Shown: piece by piece, positions 9,871 to 18,377 of the stretch | How the letters are laid out: each line of letters starts with the position of its first letter | How positions within the stretch are numbered: position 1 is the stretch's first letter | NCBI GenBank assembly: GCA_045538875.1 | Contig: JAZQEG010000010.1 | Span: 209,378-273,377 of the forward strand | From: RGIG4708 sp045538875 | Lineage (GTDB): Bacteria; Bacillota; Clostridia; UMGS1810 | Length of the DNA stretch: 64,000 nt | Reading direction: 5' to 3' | Notes under the pieces: model-generated | What the model saw: the letters and a program-made list of their open reading frames with translations, nothing else | The model's database searches: none | What the model was told of the DNA's origin: nothing | Position numbers and translations under genes: made by a program

Positions 9871-9881
9871 AAGTTACTCCA

Positions 9882-10679
9882 TCACATATTATGTGCTTCA
9901 TTTGTAATTTGTATGATTTTTTCATCATCAACATTAATTTTGTTTTGGAAATCTTTGCGTAAATATAGCAAAAATTCAATATTCCCTTCAGGTCCTTTGA
10001 TTGGCGAATAATCAATATCAAGCACAGAAAAGCCGATTTCAGCTGAAATGTCAATTGTATTTTTAATAACCTTTCTGTGTATGTTAATATCTCTTACAAC
10101 ACCCTTTTTACCAACCTCTTCACGTCCTGCTTCAAACTGCGGCTTAACAAGTGCTACAAGCTGTCCGCCATTTAAAAGCATCTGATATGCAACAGGTAAT
10201 ACAAGCCTCAGTGATATAAACGAAACATCAATAGATATAAAAGAAATATCATCTGTAATTAGCGACATATCAATATATCTTATATTGGTACGTTCCATAT
10301 TTACAACTCTCGGGTCATTGCGAAGCTGCCATGCAAGCTGACCATACCCAACATCAATTGAATACACCTTGCAGGCACCATTTTGAAGCATACAGTCAGT
10401 AAATCCGCCCGTTGAAGCTCCGATATCTGCACATACAAGATTATTTAAATCAAGCGAAAAGCTTTTAATTGATTTATCAAGCTTAAGACCGCCTCGGCTG
10501 ACAAACGGAAGCTGTCCGCCTTTTACCTCAATCATCTGCCCTTGTTTAACCTTGTCACCTGCTTTGTATGCCTTTTGACCGTCAATATACACTTGTCCTG
10601 CCATTATAAGTGCTTTTGCCTTTTCACGGCTTTCTACAAGTCCTTTGTTTACAAGTTCAACATCTAACCTGTTGTTCAT
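9882..10679 (-). CDS. tlyA: TlyA family rRNA 2'-O-methyltransferase / hemolysin A family
   Basis: 265 aa. An S4 RNA-binding domain at residues 1-60 (LDVELVNKGLVESREKAKALI) is followed by an FtsJ-like SAM methyltransferase domain containing CADIGASTGGFTDCMLQNGA. TlyA proteins 2'-O-methylate 16S/23S rRNA and were first annotated as hemolysins. The start overlaps the end of dxs by 4 nt (ATGA). The dxs-tlyA order is common in Firmicutes, where it is often followed by nadK, argR and recN; these are absent here and radC follows instead. Confidence 0.92.
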   Translation of the reverse strand: MNNRLDVELVNKGLVESREKAKALIMAGQVYIDGQKAYKAGDKVKQGQMIEVKGGQLPFVSRGGLKLDKSIKSFSLDLNNLVCADIGASTGGFTDCMLQNGACKVYSIDVGYGQLAWQLRNDPRVVNMERTNIRYIDMSLITDDISFISIDVSFISLRLVLPVAYQMLLNGGQLVALVKPQFEAGREEVGKKGVVRDINIHRKVIKNTIDISAEIGFSVLDIDYSPIKGPEGNIEFLLYLRKDFQNKINVDDEKIIQITNEAHNM

Positions 10680-12514
10680 ACTAACTCCTCTTTGATAATT
10701 TGAGATACTTTGTCACTGGTAAGAGAATAAATATCAAACAATTCTTCCTGCTTGCCGTGTTGTATAAACTTACAAGGAAATCCAAGTTTAACACATCTGG
10801 TACCGTACACATTAGCAATAGATGTAACAATGTCCCCTACTCCGCCAACATTTATGTTATCTTCAAGTGTAAATACTGTTTTTGTATTTTTACAAATATT
10901 TTGTATACATTGTGTATCTATTGGCTTAACTGTTCGCAAATTGACAACGGAGCACAAAATACCCATTTGTTTTAGGTTTGATGCAGCCTCTATTGCAATA
11001 TCGGTCATTTTACCACAGGCAAATATTGCAGTATCATTTCCTTGTGATATTATTTCGGCTTTTGATACATCAAAATCATCAACAGACACTCTTGGGCTTA
11101 CACTACCCTTTGGATATCTTATTGCAACAGGCCCTTTGCATTTATTTGCTGCATAGTTCGTCATCTGTACAAGTTCGCTGTAACAAGATGGCGTGAGTAT
11201 TGTCATATTTGGCATATGACTAAGAAAAGATAAATCAAATATACCCTGATGTGTTTCACCATCGTCACCTACAATACCTGCTCTGTCTATTGCAAATACC
11301 ACATGCAAATTTTGCATACAAACATCATGTATAATCTGATCATATGCTCGTTGCAAAAATGTTGAATATATACATACAAAAGGTGTTAATCCACCTGCCG
11401 CAAGGCCTGCTGCCATTGTAACAGCATGTTCTTCGGCAATACCAACATCAAATGTTCTGTCGGGGTAATCCTTTTCAAACTGCGAAAGACCGCAGCCCGA
11501 AATCATAGCTGCCGAAATAGCGGTGATTTTGGGGTTGTCAGCAGCAAGCTTACACAAAATGTCACCAAATGCATCGGAATATTTAACACATGATGCTTTG
11601 TTACTTTCACACAAAGCAGATACACCATGATACCTGTCTGGATTATCTTCGGCGTCTTTGTATCCACAGCCTTTTTTGGTTAAAGTGTGAATAAGCACAG
11701 GCTCATTTGTGTTTTTTACCTGGTTTAAAATATTTGTTAATTCCTGTATGTTATGGCCATCAATAATACCAATATATTTAATGCCTATACTTTCAAAATA
11801 TGGTGCAGCTACAGCAGCAAGCTTAAACTTATCACGTGCAGATTCAAGAAAATTAGAAACGCTTTTGCCAGCATTGCCGTGCTTGCTCAAAAATTCCGAA
11901 ATAGCGCTTTTTGTATTTTTGTATTTTGGATTTACGTGTAGTTTTGCAAGATATGCCGATAAACCACCTACATTTTTGCCTATAGACATTTCATTATCAT
12001 TTAAAATAATGATTACACCGCTTTTTCGTTGACCAATGTCATTGAGAGCTTCAAATGTCATACCGCCCGTCAATGCACCATCACCCAAAAACGCTACGAT
12101 GTTACGCTCTTCATTGTTTATATCACGTGCACGCGCAAGACCAACTGCTGCCGAAATTGAAGTACTTGCGTGTCCTGCATCAAAAGCATCGTAAATACTT
12201 TCACTGCGCTTTGGGAACCCCGATAATCCGTTTAACTGCCTCAGTGTAGGAAAAGCATTTTTTCTTTCGGTAATAATTTTATGTACATACGACTGGTGCC
12301 CAACATCAAATATAATACGGTCATACGAAAAATCAAATACCTTGTGAAGAGCAAGCGTCAATTCAACAACACCAAGATTTGAAGCAAGATGCCCACCCGT
12401 TGTAAGTACATTGTTTATTAAAAATTGTCTTATATCTGCTGAAAGCTCCTTCATTTGCTGAATATCAAGCTGTTTTATATCTGCAGGTGTATTAATCTTT
12501 TCAAGAATGCTCAT
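10676..12514 (-). CDS. dxs: 1-deoxy-D-xylulose-5-phosphate synthase
   Basis: Thiamine-diphosphate enzyme condensing pyruvate and glyceraldehyde-3-phosphate, the first step of the MEP isoprenoid pathway. 612 aa, full length. The ThDP motif is GDGALTGGMTFEALNDIG...NDNEMSI; the transketolase pyrimidine domain carries DVGIAEEHAVTMAAGLA and DRAGIVGDDGETHQG. The start is placed at MSILEKI (12514), spaced from AAAGAG, rather than at the ATG at 12523 that abuts it. It follows oapA, the downstream neighbour seen in known OLE RNA operons. Confidence 0.96.
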   Translation of the reverse strand: MSILEKINTPADIKQLDIQQMKELSADIRQFLINNVLTTGGHLASNLGVVELTLALHKVFDFSYDRIIFDVGHQSYVHKIITERKNAFPTLRQLNGLSGFPKRSESIYDAFDAGHASTSISAAVGLARARDINNEERNIVAFLGDGALTGGMTFEALNDIGQRKSGVIIILNDNEMSIGKNVGGLSAYLAKLHVNPKYKNTKSAISEFLSKHGNAGKSVSNFLESARDKFKLAAVAAPYFESIGIKYIGIIDGHNIQELTNILNQVKNTNEPVLIHTLTKKGCGYKDAEDNPDRYHGVSALCESNKASCVKYSDAFGDILCKLAADNPKITAISAAMISGCGLSQFEKDYPDRTFDVGIAEEHAVTMAAGLAAGGLTPFVCIYSTFLQRAYDQIIHDVCMQNLHVVFAIDRAGIVGDDGETHQGIFDLSFLSHMPNMTILTPSCYSELVQMTNYAANKCKGPVAIRYPKGSVSPRVSVDDFDVSKAEIISQGNDTAIFACGKMTDIAIEAASNLKQMGILCSVVNLRTVKPIDTQCIQNICKNTKTVFTLEDNINVGGVGDIVTSIANVYGTRCVKLGFPCKFIQHGKQEELFDIYSLTSDKVSQIIKEELV

Positions 12515-12515
12515 A

Positions 12516-13073
12516 TCACACATCTCTTTTCTTAAGCATAAAAATTTGTTTAAATCTATAAATGATTTTTCCGCAGTTTTCTACAATAATGTAGCTTTTT
12601 GATATAGCAAAGTTTTTGCCATAAGCTTTTCCTCCAACCATCAAAGCAGAAACTACTGCAGTCATAAGCATATTTATCATTAAAGAGCTTAAAAAAGGTA
12701 ATTTTCTGAATATATTAACAGCAATTGCTGCAGCAAGGCTTCCGGACAGAACACCTGCTATATCGCCAATAACGTCGTTGCAAAAGCTTGATACCTTTTC
12801 CGCATTTCGTATCAGGTCAATAGATTCTTTGGAACCTGTTACTTTTTTTGCGGATTTTGCATGAAAAGGTACTTCGGTTGCGGTAGCAACAGCCAGCCCT
12901 ATAATATCAAAAACAATACCAAGCAAAATAACAAGTATAAGCACAAATACTGAAATTGCTACACTCAGGTCATTTACTACGGTATTGGTAAGTAATCCTA
13001 ATACTATTGATATTATAAAAGATAAAATTGTAACTTTAATTACCCAATTGTAATCCGGTTTTAATTTTTTCAT
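12516..13073 (-). CDS. oapA: OLE-associated protein A, DUF21-like membrane protein
   Basis: 185 aa inner-membrane protein with four predicted hydrophobic segments (about residues 12-35, 40-65, 100-125 and 130-150). A polar conserved-looking cluster lies between segments 2 and 3: STAREAPFHS-like ATEVPFHAKSAKK, then IRNAEKVSSFCNDVIGD. This matches the DUF21-type proteins encoded next to OLE RNA; in Bacillus halodurans that protein, OapA, binds OLE RNA and places it at the membrane. Automatic annotation often labels such proteins CorB-like Mg/Co transporters. The start at 13073 is chosen because TTGGAG precedes it. It lies 30 nt downstream of the RNA and upstream of dxs. Confidence 0.88.
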   Translation of the reverse strand: MKKLKPDYNWVIKVTILSFIISIVLGLLTNTVVNDLSVAISVFVLILVILLGIVFDIIGLAVATATEVPFHAKSAKKVTGSKESIDLIRNAEKVSSFCNDVIGDIAGVLSGSLAAAIAVNIFRKLPFLSSLMINMLMTAVVSALMVGGKAYGKNFAISKSYIIVENCGKIIYRFKQIFMLKKRDV

Positions 13074-13103
13074 CTGAATTCTCCAAAACATTTAAAAACA
13101 TAA

Positions 13104-13742
13104 TGGTGGTAATATGCAATGTAAAATTTACGGCTTAGGTCCGGTTGGCTTTCCCATAAGATTACTGTTTTGTCGCCAAATCAGCAGTTCCCTTTTAAAA
13201 TCTTATATGCAAGGTTGCCCGATGCATTACCGGATTACCACTTAGATCCGTACTGCAATCCATTGCATAAAACAGTCTAGGAGTTTTCCTCGCAGTCGAT
13301 TTAATTCTTAGCCTCTTTTGCAAATGAGGTTTAAAGAGCGATTACAACAAATCAATGGCCGTTGATTTGTTGTATGAACAATTTTCCACCACATTCACTC
13401 AAGGCAGGCTACACTGCTCACAGCATATTGTTACCTATACCGCAAAACAGGTTTTATCCCGCAACATAGGCAGCTTTAAAACAAAAAGCACCATATGGCA
13501 CTAAGGGGAACATTGTTGTAACAATCACAACCCGCCCCATCATTGCCTACATATACGGGTCTCCACGGAAAGAGGGTCAACGCCCGCATGCCATTGCGGA
13601 TCGCCCTGATTCCTTAACTCCCAGCAAATGCCCCAAACTGGGCGTAAGAAGCACTCACAAGGAACTTCATCGATATGCCCTTTAATGGATTTTTAGGCCC
13701 ATCTTACAAACTAAAACGACTGACTAGAATACTGCACCACCA
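13104..13742 (-). ncRNA. ole: OLE RNA (ornate, large, extremophilic RNA)
   Basis: A 0.64-kb stretch with no long ORF on either strand and visibly higher GC than its flanks. It is dense in complementary pairs. A 7-bp closing helix TGGTGGT/ACCACCA joins 13104-13110 to 13736-13742. Other pairs are 13156-13163 with 13199-13206 (8 bp), 13344-13355 with 13362-13373 (12 bp, perfect), 13584-13588 with 13595-13599, and 13610-13615 with 13659-13664 enclosing 13620-13624 with 13638-13642. Size (known OLE RNAs average about 0.6 kb), position after xseB, and direct linkage to oapA and dxs match OLE RNA. Known OLE RNAs form a membrane RNP with OapA and support growth under cold, alcohol and magnesium stress. 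No promoter is evident; it is probably processed from the operon transcript. Confidence 0.92.
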
Positions 13743-13761
13743 TATATATTATTACTATTGT

Positions 13762-13965
13762 TTATTCGGCAAAACTTTCGTCTTGCGAAATAATTTTTAC
13801 TTGTTGCTCAGCTTCTTCGAGCATTTTTGAACAGGTCTCGGAAAGCTTTATACCTTTTTTGTATAAATCCATACATTCATCAAGCCCAGCTTGTCCGCTT
13901 TCAAGCTTTGAAATAATTATTTCTAGCTCCTGTAAATTTTCTTCAAATGATTTTGTTTTTGGCAT
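13762..13965 (-). CDS. xseB: Exodeoxyribonuclease VII small subunit
   Basis: 67 aa, the usual size for the small subunit, which coats the XseA C-terminal helices. The sequence SFEENLQELEIIISKLESGQAGLDECMDLYKKG is the family signature: two helices forming a coiled coil. The ATG follows AGAGAGGTCATT. It lies 14 nt downstream of xseA and only about 20 nt upstream of the 5' end of the OLE RNA, so the RNA is very probably in the same transcript. Confidence 0.95.
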   Translation of the reverse strand: MPKTKSFEENLQELEIIISKLESGQAGLDECMDLYKKGIKLSETCSKMLEEAEQQVKIISQDESFAE

Positions 13966-13979
13966 AATGACCTCTCTGT

Positions 13980-15161
13980 TTATATAATCTTTGATTTTAT
14001 TGAGCCATCACATAAAGTAATATCAACAACATCTCCGATAGTTACATCATTAACACTATTAATTAATTTATTATCACACGATACTACTGCATATCCGCGT
14101 GCCAAAACTTTTAAAGGACTTAATGCATCAAGTTTTACACATTTTTTTGAAAAGTGTGTAACAAACTCATTAATTTGCAATGTAAAAGCGCGTTTCAAAT
14201 CACCGGTAAGCTTATCGTTATACTGATGCATATCATTAAAATTGTTAAGCGTAAGCTTGTAAATATCTTTTGCAACAACAGTATTTAACATATTGCTTTT
14301 GTATTTAATTAGTGAAATTAATGCTTTGTTGCATCTTAAAATGCTGTCAGCAAAATGCTGCTTTAGTGCAAATATATCCGGAACTGCAAGCTCTGCAGCA
14401 GCAGATGGGGTCGGTGCTCTCATATCGGCAACAAAATCAGCAATTGTATAATCGGTTTCGTGACCAACAGCAGAAATTACAGGTACGTGTGATTTAAATA
14501 TTGCATCAGCAACAATCCGTTCATTAAAAGGCCATAAATCTTCGATAGATCCGCCGCCACGACCTGTTATAATAACATCGGGTATAAGTTTGGTGTTAAA
14601 ATAATTAATACCGTCTGCTATAGTTTGCCCCGCGCCTAAGCCCTGAACTTTAGAGGGATAAACATATATTTCAGCAACAGGAAAACGACGACCTGTAACA
14701 TTAATAATATCCTGCAGCGCCGCACCGTCTTTTGCTGTAACCACGCCAATTTTTTGTGGGTACTTTGGAATGGTTTTTTTGCGGTGTTCATCAAAATATC
14801 CTTCGGTTTCCAGCTGTTTTTTTAGCTGTTCATATGCCGCATAAAGCTCCCCTACACCATCAGGAACAATTTGGGTAATATACAGCTGATATACACCATC
14901 TCGTTCATATACCGAAATCCTGCCGTTTGCAATAACCTTCATTCCATTATCAGGCATAAATTTTAATGATTGTGCATCAGAATAAAACATAACGCATTTT
15001 ACAGATGCAGCACCATCCTTCAAAGTCAGATATATATGGCCCGATGTATGCCTTTTAAAATTGGATATTTCACCTTTGAGCCATATGTTGCCAAGCAGGT
15101 TGTTACCGTCAATATATCGTTTGATGTAATTATTTAACTGACTAACTGTAATAACTGTCAT
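13980..15161 (-). CDS. xseA: Exodeoxyribonuclease VII large subunit
   Basis: Catalytic subunit of ExoVII, which degrades single-stranded DNA from both ends. 393 aa, at the short end of the family. The N-terminal OB fold shows NIWLKGEISNFKRHTSGHIYLTLKDGAASVKCVMF; the catalytic domain shows GVVTAKDGAALQDI, GRGGGSIEDLWPFNE and SAVGHETDYTIADFVADMRAPTPSAAAE. The C-terminal LARGYAVV motif is present. It lies 6 nt after nusB, with GGTGA in its ribosome site. Confidence 0.96.
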   Translation of the reverse strand: MTVITVSQLNNYIKRYIDGNNLLGNIWLKGEISNFKRHTSGHIYLTLKDGAASVKCVMFYSDAQSLKFMPDNGMKVIANGRISVYERDGVYQLYITQIVPDGVGELYAAYEQLKKQLETEGYFDEHRKKTIPKYPQKIGVVTAKDGAALQDIINVTGRRFPVAEIYVYPSKVQGLGAGQTIADGINYFNTKLIPDVIITGRGGGSIEDLWPFNERIVADAIFKSHVPVISAVGHETDYTIADFVADMRAPTPSAAAELAVPDIFALKQHFADSILRCNKALISLIKYKSNMLNTVVAKDIYKLTLNNFNDMHQYNDKLTGDLKRAFTLQINEFVTHFSKKCVKLDALSPLKVLARGYAVVSCDNKLINSVNDVTIGDVVDITLCDGSIKSKII

Positions 15162-15167
15162 TTTAGG

Positions 15168-15575
15168 TCACCTGTTAGTTGCAAAACATGCCAGCACACC
15201 GTTTATAAATGATGGGGAATTGTCATCACCATATGCTTTTGCAATATTTACAGCTTCATTTACAGTTACTTTGTAAGGGATGCTGTTAACATACAAAATT
15301 TCAGTTACTGCCAGGCGTAACACAGACAAATCCACTTTTGATAATCGTTCGATTTTCCAGTTTTTAAGATTTGGTTTGATGCTATTGTCAATATTGTCGA
15401 GATTTTTAAAACAATTTGACACAGTATCAGTAATATAACTCTTATCATCATTTGATATTTGTTGCTCATTGTTATGAAAAAACAAATCAAGCCTTTCTTG
15501 GTAGCGTTCGGTGCCGTAAAACGGAATTTCAAATATAAGCTTGAAAACGTTTTCTCGTGCTTCTCTTCTTGTCAT
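15168..15575 (-). CDS. nusB: Transcription antitermination factor NusB
   Basis: All-helical RNA-binding protein that, with NusE (S10), joins rRNA antitermination complexes. 135 aa from ATG 15575 (MTRREARENVFKLIFE), which has GGAGGAACAT upstream; the longer frame has no ribosome site. The C-terminal motif VNEAVNIAKAYGDDNSPSFINGVL is diagnostic. The order asp23-nusB-xseA-xseB is widespread in clostridia. Confidence 0.95.
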   Translation of the reverse strand: MTRREARENVFKLIFEIPFYGTERYQERLDLFFHNNEQQISNDDKSYITDTVSNCFKNLDNIDNSIKPNLKNWKIERLSKVDLSVLRLAVTEILYVNSIPYKVTVNEAVNIAKAYGDDNSPSFINGVLACFATNR

Positions 15576-15594
15576 ATGTTCCTCCAAGCGTAAA

Positions 15595-15984
15595 TCATTG
15601 TTCGGTCTGCGGCTGTTCTTCGCTCTGAGCAGCTTTTGGTTGCTCAACACCAACAACATGAACATTAACCTTTTCTATTTGAAGACCGCTCATAAGTTCT
15701 ACGCTCTTTTTGACATTGTTTTGAACATTCCAGGCAACCTCGTGGATTTTTGCACCGTAATCCACAATAATATTAACATCAATGGTAAGCTGCTCACCCG
15801 AATTAACTTTTATACCCTTGGTATAATTTTTTTTGCCAAAAATCTCCGCAATACCGCTGAGAGCACCATTTAAAGTGTTTGCGCCCTCAATTTCGGCAAC
15901 TGCAACTGCCGCAATTGTTGATATAACTTCATCAGAAATTTTAATATTACCATTGTTTTCAATATTTTCATAGTTTTCAGGCAT
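15595..15984 (-). CDS. Asp23/Gls24 family protein
   Basis: 129 aa alkaline-shock/envelope-stress family protein, probably membrane-associated through partners. IKISDEVISTIAAVAVAEIEGANTL and the later LTIDVNIIVDYGAKIHEVAWNVQ are family signatures. The acidic, Gln/Glu-rich tail (AAQSEEQPQTEQ) is unstructured. The start at 15984 has GGAGGTAATATAT. It lies between the spoIIIA operon and nusB, its usual place, and may mark the beginning of a vegetatively expressed unit. Confidence 0.93.
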   Translation of the reverse strand: MPENYENIENNGNIKISDEVISTIAAVAVAEIEGANTLNGALSGIAEIFGKKNYTKGIKVNSGEQLTIDVNIIVDYGAKIHEVAWNVQNNVKKSVELMSGLQIEKVNVHVVGVEQPKAAQSEEQPQTEQ

Positions 15985-16008
15985 ATATATTACCTCCATA
16001 TCAAATTT

Positions 16009-16066
16009 AATACAAAATTTGTATTATACTATTATGTATTATATCACATAATTTAGTCAACTGCAA
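16009..16066 (-). promoter_or_regulatory. Possible vegetative promoter and 17-nt palindrome upstream of asp23
   Basis: On the minus strand an extended -10 TGATATAAT (TATAAT is the complement of 16038-16043) sits 17 nt from TTGCAG (16061-16066). A second TATAAT lies at 16023-16028. It runs directly into a perfect palindrome, AATACAAA-T-TTTGTATT (16009-16025). A promoter here would decouple asp23-nusB-xse-OLE-dxs from sporulation control. The -35 match is poor. Confidence 0.4.
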
Positions 16067-16577
16067 CTATTTTTATATTATTGTTGGTGTTATTTATATG
16101 TTCTGACACCACATCTCTGATTTTAGTGATATCATTTGGATTAAGCTCAGTACATTTAACAGTCACGTTTATACAATTTTCTGATATATACACAACCGCA
16201 TCTTTATATCCTTTAGAAATAATAATGCTTTCAGCATTGCTTTCTTTAATGGTATTTTCAGCTATTTTGTTAACTTTTTCTGCTGCATCTGACCTTGATT
16301 TTTCCGAGGCGGCAGAATTATTTATTACATCGTTTAATATTTTGATTGATTGCTCTCTGTCTTTAGTTTTTTTGCTTTTGATTACATCAAATTCCGATTC
16401 TAAAATTGCCTCACCTCCCACCAAAACAGTTGCACCTGTAGGTAAATTTTGACTTTGATTTGTTTTAACCGAATCAGTTTTTACAAAATTAAACAAGCTG
16501 GATATAATGAGCGAAATCAAAAAAGCAATTACAAGAACTGAAATTATAAAATTTCTTTTTTTAAAAATCATAAACAT
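16053..16577 (-). CDS. spoIIIAH: Stage III sporulation protein AH
   Basis: Mother-cell component of the SpoIIIA-SpoIIQ channel connecting mother cell and forespore. 174 aa, shorter than the Bacillus protein (about 218). One N-terminal membrane anchor (residues about 10-30, ISVLVIAFLISLIISSLFNF) is followed by a YscJ/FliF-like ring-building domain rich in Lys/Glu, with KGYKDAVVYISENCINVTVK and the terminal IVAVD. GGAGG precedes the ATG. It is the last gene of the spoIIIA operon. Confidence 0.9.
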   Translation of the reverse strand: MFMIFKKRNFIISVLVIAFLISLIISSLFNFVKTDSVKTNQSQNLPTGATVLVGGEAILESEFDVIKSKKTKDREQSIKILNDVINNSAASEKSRSDAAEKVNKIAENTIKESNAESIIISKGYKDAVVYISENCINVTVKCTELNPNDITKIRDVVSEHINNTNNNIKIVAVD

Positions 16578-16587
16578 AATTTGCCTC

Positions 16588-17007
16588 CTAATTATATATA
16601 ACTGTTACCTTACTGTCCGAAATTCCCAAAAGAGTTGCAACTGCATTGCGTATTTGAGCACAATTAATTTCACTTACTCCTTTTGCTGAAATGAGTGCAC
16701 CTCTGACATATGGTAGTTTTTCACTTGTTACAAAAGGTGCATTTGCCGAAAATGTCATTTTATTATCGGACTTATCATTTATAACCTTTTCGCCATTTGT
16801 ATCATACGTTAAAATTACATAGCATTGCTTTATGTCATATGTCATCTTGATTATATCAGCTATTTTTTGTTCAAGAACTAGATTTTCGTTGTTTTGCGAT
16901 TCGTTTTGCTTGTAATCACTTTTAGGCATAAGCATCAATAAAGCCCCAAAAATAATTACTATAATAAAATATTTGTATTTACTAATTATCGTTATTGTGT
17001 TTTTCAT
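16588..17007 (-). CDS. spoIIIAG: Stage III sporulation protein AG
   Basis: Ring-forming component of the feeding-tube channel. 139 aa, much shorter than Bacillus SpoIIIAG (about 229). One N-terminal membrane segment (YKYFIIVIIFGALLMLMP) is followed by the ring domain with CYVILTYDTNGEKV, and later VRGALISAKGV and AVATLLGISDSKVTVI, which are typical. The ATG has AAAGGTGA upstream and overlaps the 3' end of spoIIIAF by 26 nt. Confidence 0.88.
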   Translation of the reverse strand: MKNTITIISKYKYFIIVIIFGALLMLMPKSDYKQNESQNNENLVLEQKIADIIKMTYDIKQCYVILTYDTNGEKVINDKSDNKMTFSANAPFVTSEKLPYVRGALISAKGVSEINCAQIRNAVATLLGISDSKVTVIYN

Positions 17008-17272
17008 TGCCAGTCACCTTTCGGATATCATCAAAATATAAATTAACTTTGCTTTTAAAAATTTCTGATTGTTGTACATATTCATCCAAGTAATCGGATA
17101 CAGAAAAATTGTATTCAGAATATTTTATATCAGTAACAGAATTAATTACAATCAACGAAATTGCACAAACAATAATAAAATTTACGCACTCTTTTGACAA
17201 TTCATCAGGCAATATTGTAGATATAATTGACACAAATATAATAAGATACATTACTATACGTAACAATTTCAT
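16982..17272 (-). CDS. spoIIIAF: Stage III sporulation protein AF (short form)
   Basis: Assigned by position between spoIIIAE and spoIIIAG and by its two N-terminal membrane helices (about residues 5-22 and 30-50). Only 96 aa; Bacillus SpoIIIAF is about 206, so most of the soluble domain is missing. The start at 17272 (MKLLRIVMY) has AAGGAGAAATAT. The C-terminus overlaps the start of spoIIIAG. No frameshift remnant is obvious. Confidence 0.72.
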   Translation of the reverse strand: MKLLRIVMYLIIFVSIISTILPDELSKECVNFIIVCAISLIVINSVTDIKYSEYNFSVSDYLDEYVQQSEIFKSKVNLYFDDIRKVTGNEKHNNDN

Positions 17273-17282
17273 ATATTTCTCC

Positions 17283-18368
17283 TTAAAAAGCCGATATTTC
17301 CGTTGCAACAGCAATTACAAAAGTAACAGATACGCATATCAAAACTACAGCAAGCTCAGTTAGACATTCTGAAAATGCAACAAATAAATTGCATATGCTG
17401 CTTTTAGATACACTGTAAAATACACTTCCCGATAGTCTGAATACGGCAGAAATAAATAATATTGCTGCAAATGGTGCAAATACAATTATTATAATAATTG
17501 CTATACCTGCAACTCCAATAGAATTATGCAATAAAACCACCGAACTTATCATTGCCTCAGCAGTATCAGACAAAAATGACCCAACAACTGGCACGCTGCG
17601 AGACACAGCATACTTAATTCCTGTTAAAAAAAGGCGTTGAGTACCATATGTAACAGTTTGTGTAAGCTTGACCCCAATAATAAAAAAAGTTGTGTAAAGT
17701 CCAAGCAACCAATGTATTAAATTAAGTATAAACTTTTTTATTGCACAAATATCAAATTGCGGATATATAGCCTGTGAAACTGATAACACAAGCAAAATAT
17801 TTATTGCAGGAAAAATTATATTTATTGCTAAGTATTGAAAAAAATTTATAAATATCAAAAAAATACTGTATACACTTACAGGTATTTTGTTAATAAACAC
17901 AGATGAAACACTAAAAAATACCGGCAGTGTAACCTGCATAAATCCAACAGTAGAAATTACAGCTTGTGATGCAGTTTCGTACAATTTAATATATATATTT
18001 GTAAACAAACTCGATACAAAACAAACCATTACAAGCTCGCTGTAATTGTTTGATTTTTCGCTATGAACAAGTTTTAACAGACACGAAAAAAAACATATTG
18101 CCAGTAATGTAAACATAATTTTGTTATTGTTAACTACAATAAGATTTATAGCAGATTTAAACTCATCTGTAATTAGTTTTAATGCGTCACTAAAGTTACC
18201 CTGCTTTGCCAAATCAACAAGTTTACCAAAATCAATGTTATATGATTGTATGCCAAAAAGATAGTTGTTTATTGGGTTTAAATCGATTTCAAGTTGTGGC
18301 TGAATTGCGTTGCATTTATATGGAAATATAATTACAAGCAAAAATACAACAAAAATTTTAATTATCAT
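17283..18368 (-). CDS. spoIIIAE: Stage III sporulation protein AE
   Basis: Polytopic membrane protein of the mother-cell channel machinery. 361 aa with an N-terminal signal-like segment, a short extracytoplasmic region, then about seven membrane helices. SpoIIIAE-type stretches include GIKYAVSRSVPVVGSFLSDTAEAMISS and FRLSGSVFYSVSKSSICN. Slightly shorter than the Bacillus protein (about 399). GGTGCAAA precedes the ATG; the gene begins 9 nt after spoIIIAD. Confidence 0.92.
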   Translation of the reverse strand: MIIKIFVVFLLVIIFPYKCNAIQPQLEIDLNPINNYLFGIQSYNIDFGKLVDLAKQGNFSDALKLITDEFKSAINLIVVNNNKIMFTLLAICFFSCLLKLVHSEKSNNYSELVMVCFVSSLFTNIYIKLYETASQAVISTVGFMQVTLPVFFSVSSVFINKIPVSVYSIFLIFINFFQYLAINIIFPAINILLVLSVSQAIYPQFDICAIKKFILNLIHWLLGLYTTFFIIGVKLTQTVTYGTQRLFLTGIKYAVSRSVPVVGSFLSDTAEAMISSVVLLHNSIGVAGIAIIIIIVFAPFAAILFISAVFRLSGSVFYSVSKSSICNLFVAFSECLTELAVVLICVSVTFVIAVATEISAF

Positions 18369-18377
18369 TTTGCACCT

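Noticed and set aside
13344..13373. The 12-bp perfect hairpin as a terminator or insertion remnant
   Set aside because: There is no U tract and it lies inside the OLE RNA, where an extended local stem is expected.
13104..13742. Decayed ispA (polyprenyl synthase) or other pseudogene between xseB and oapA
   Set aside because: Stops occur in all frames with no trace of Asp-rich synthase motifs, while paired helices, including one joining both ends, fit a structured RNA.
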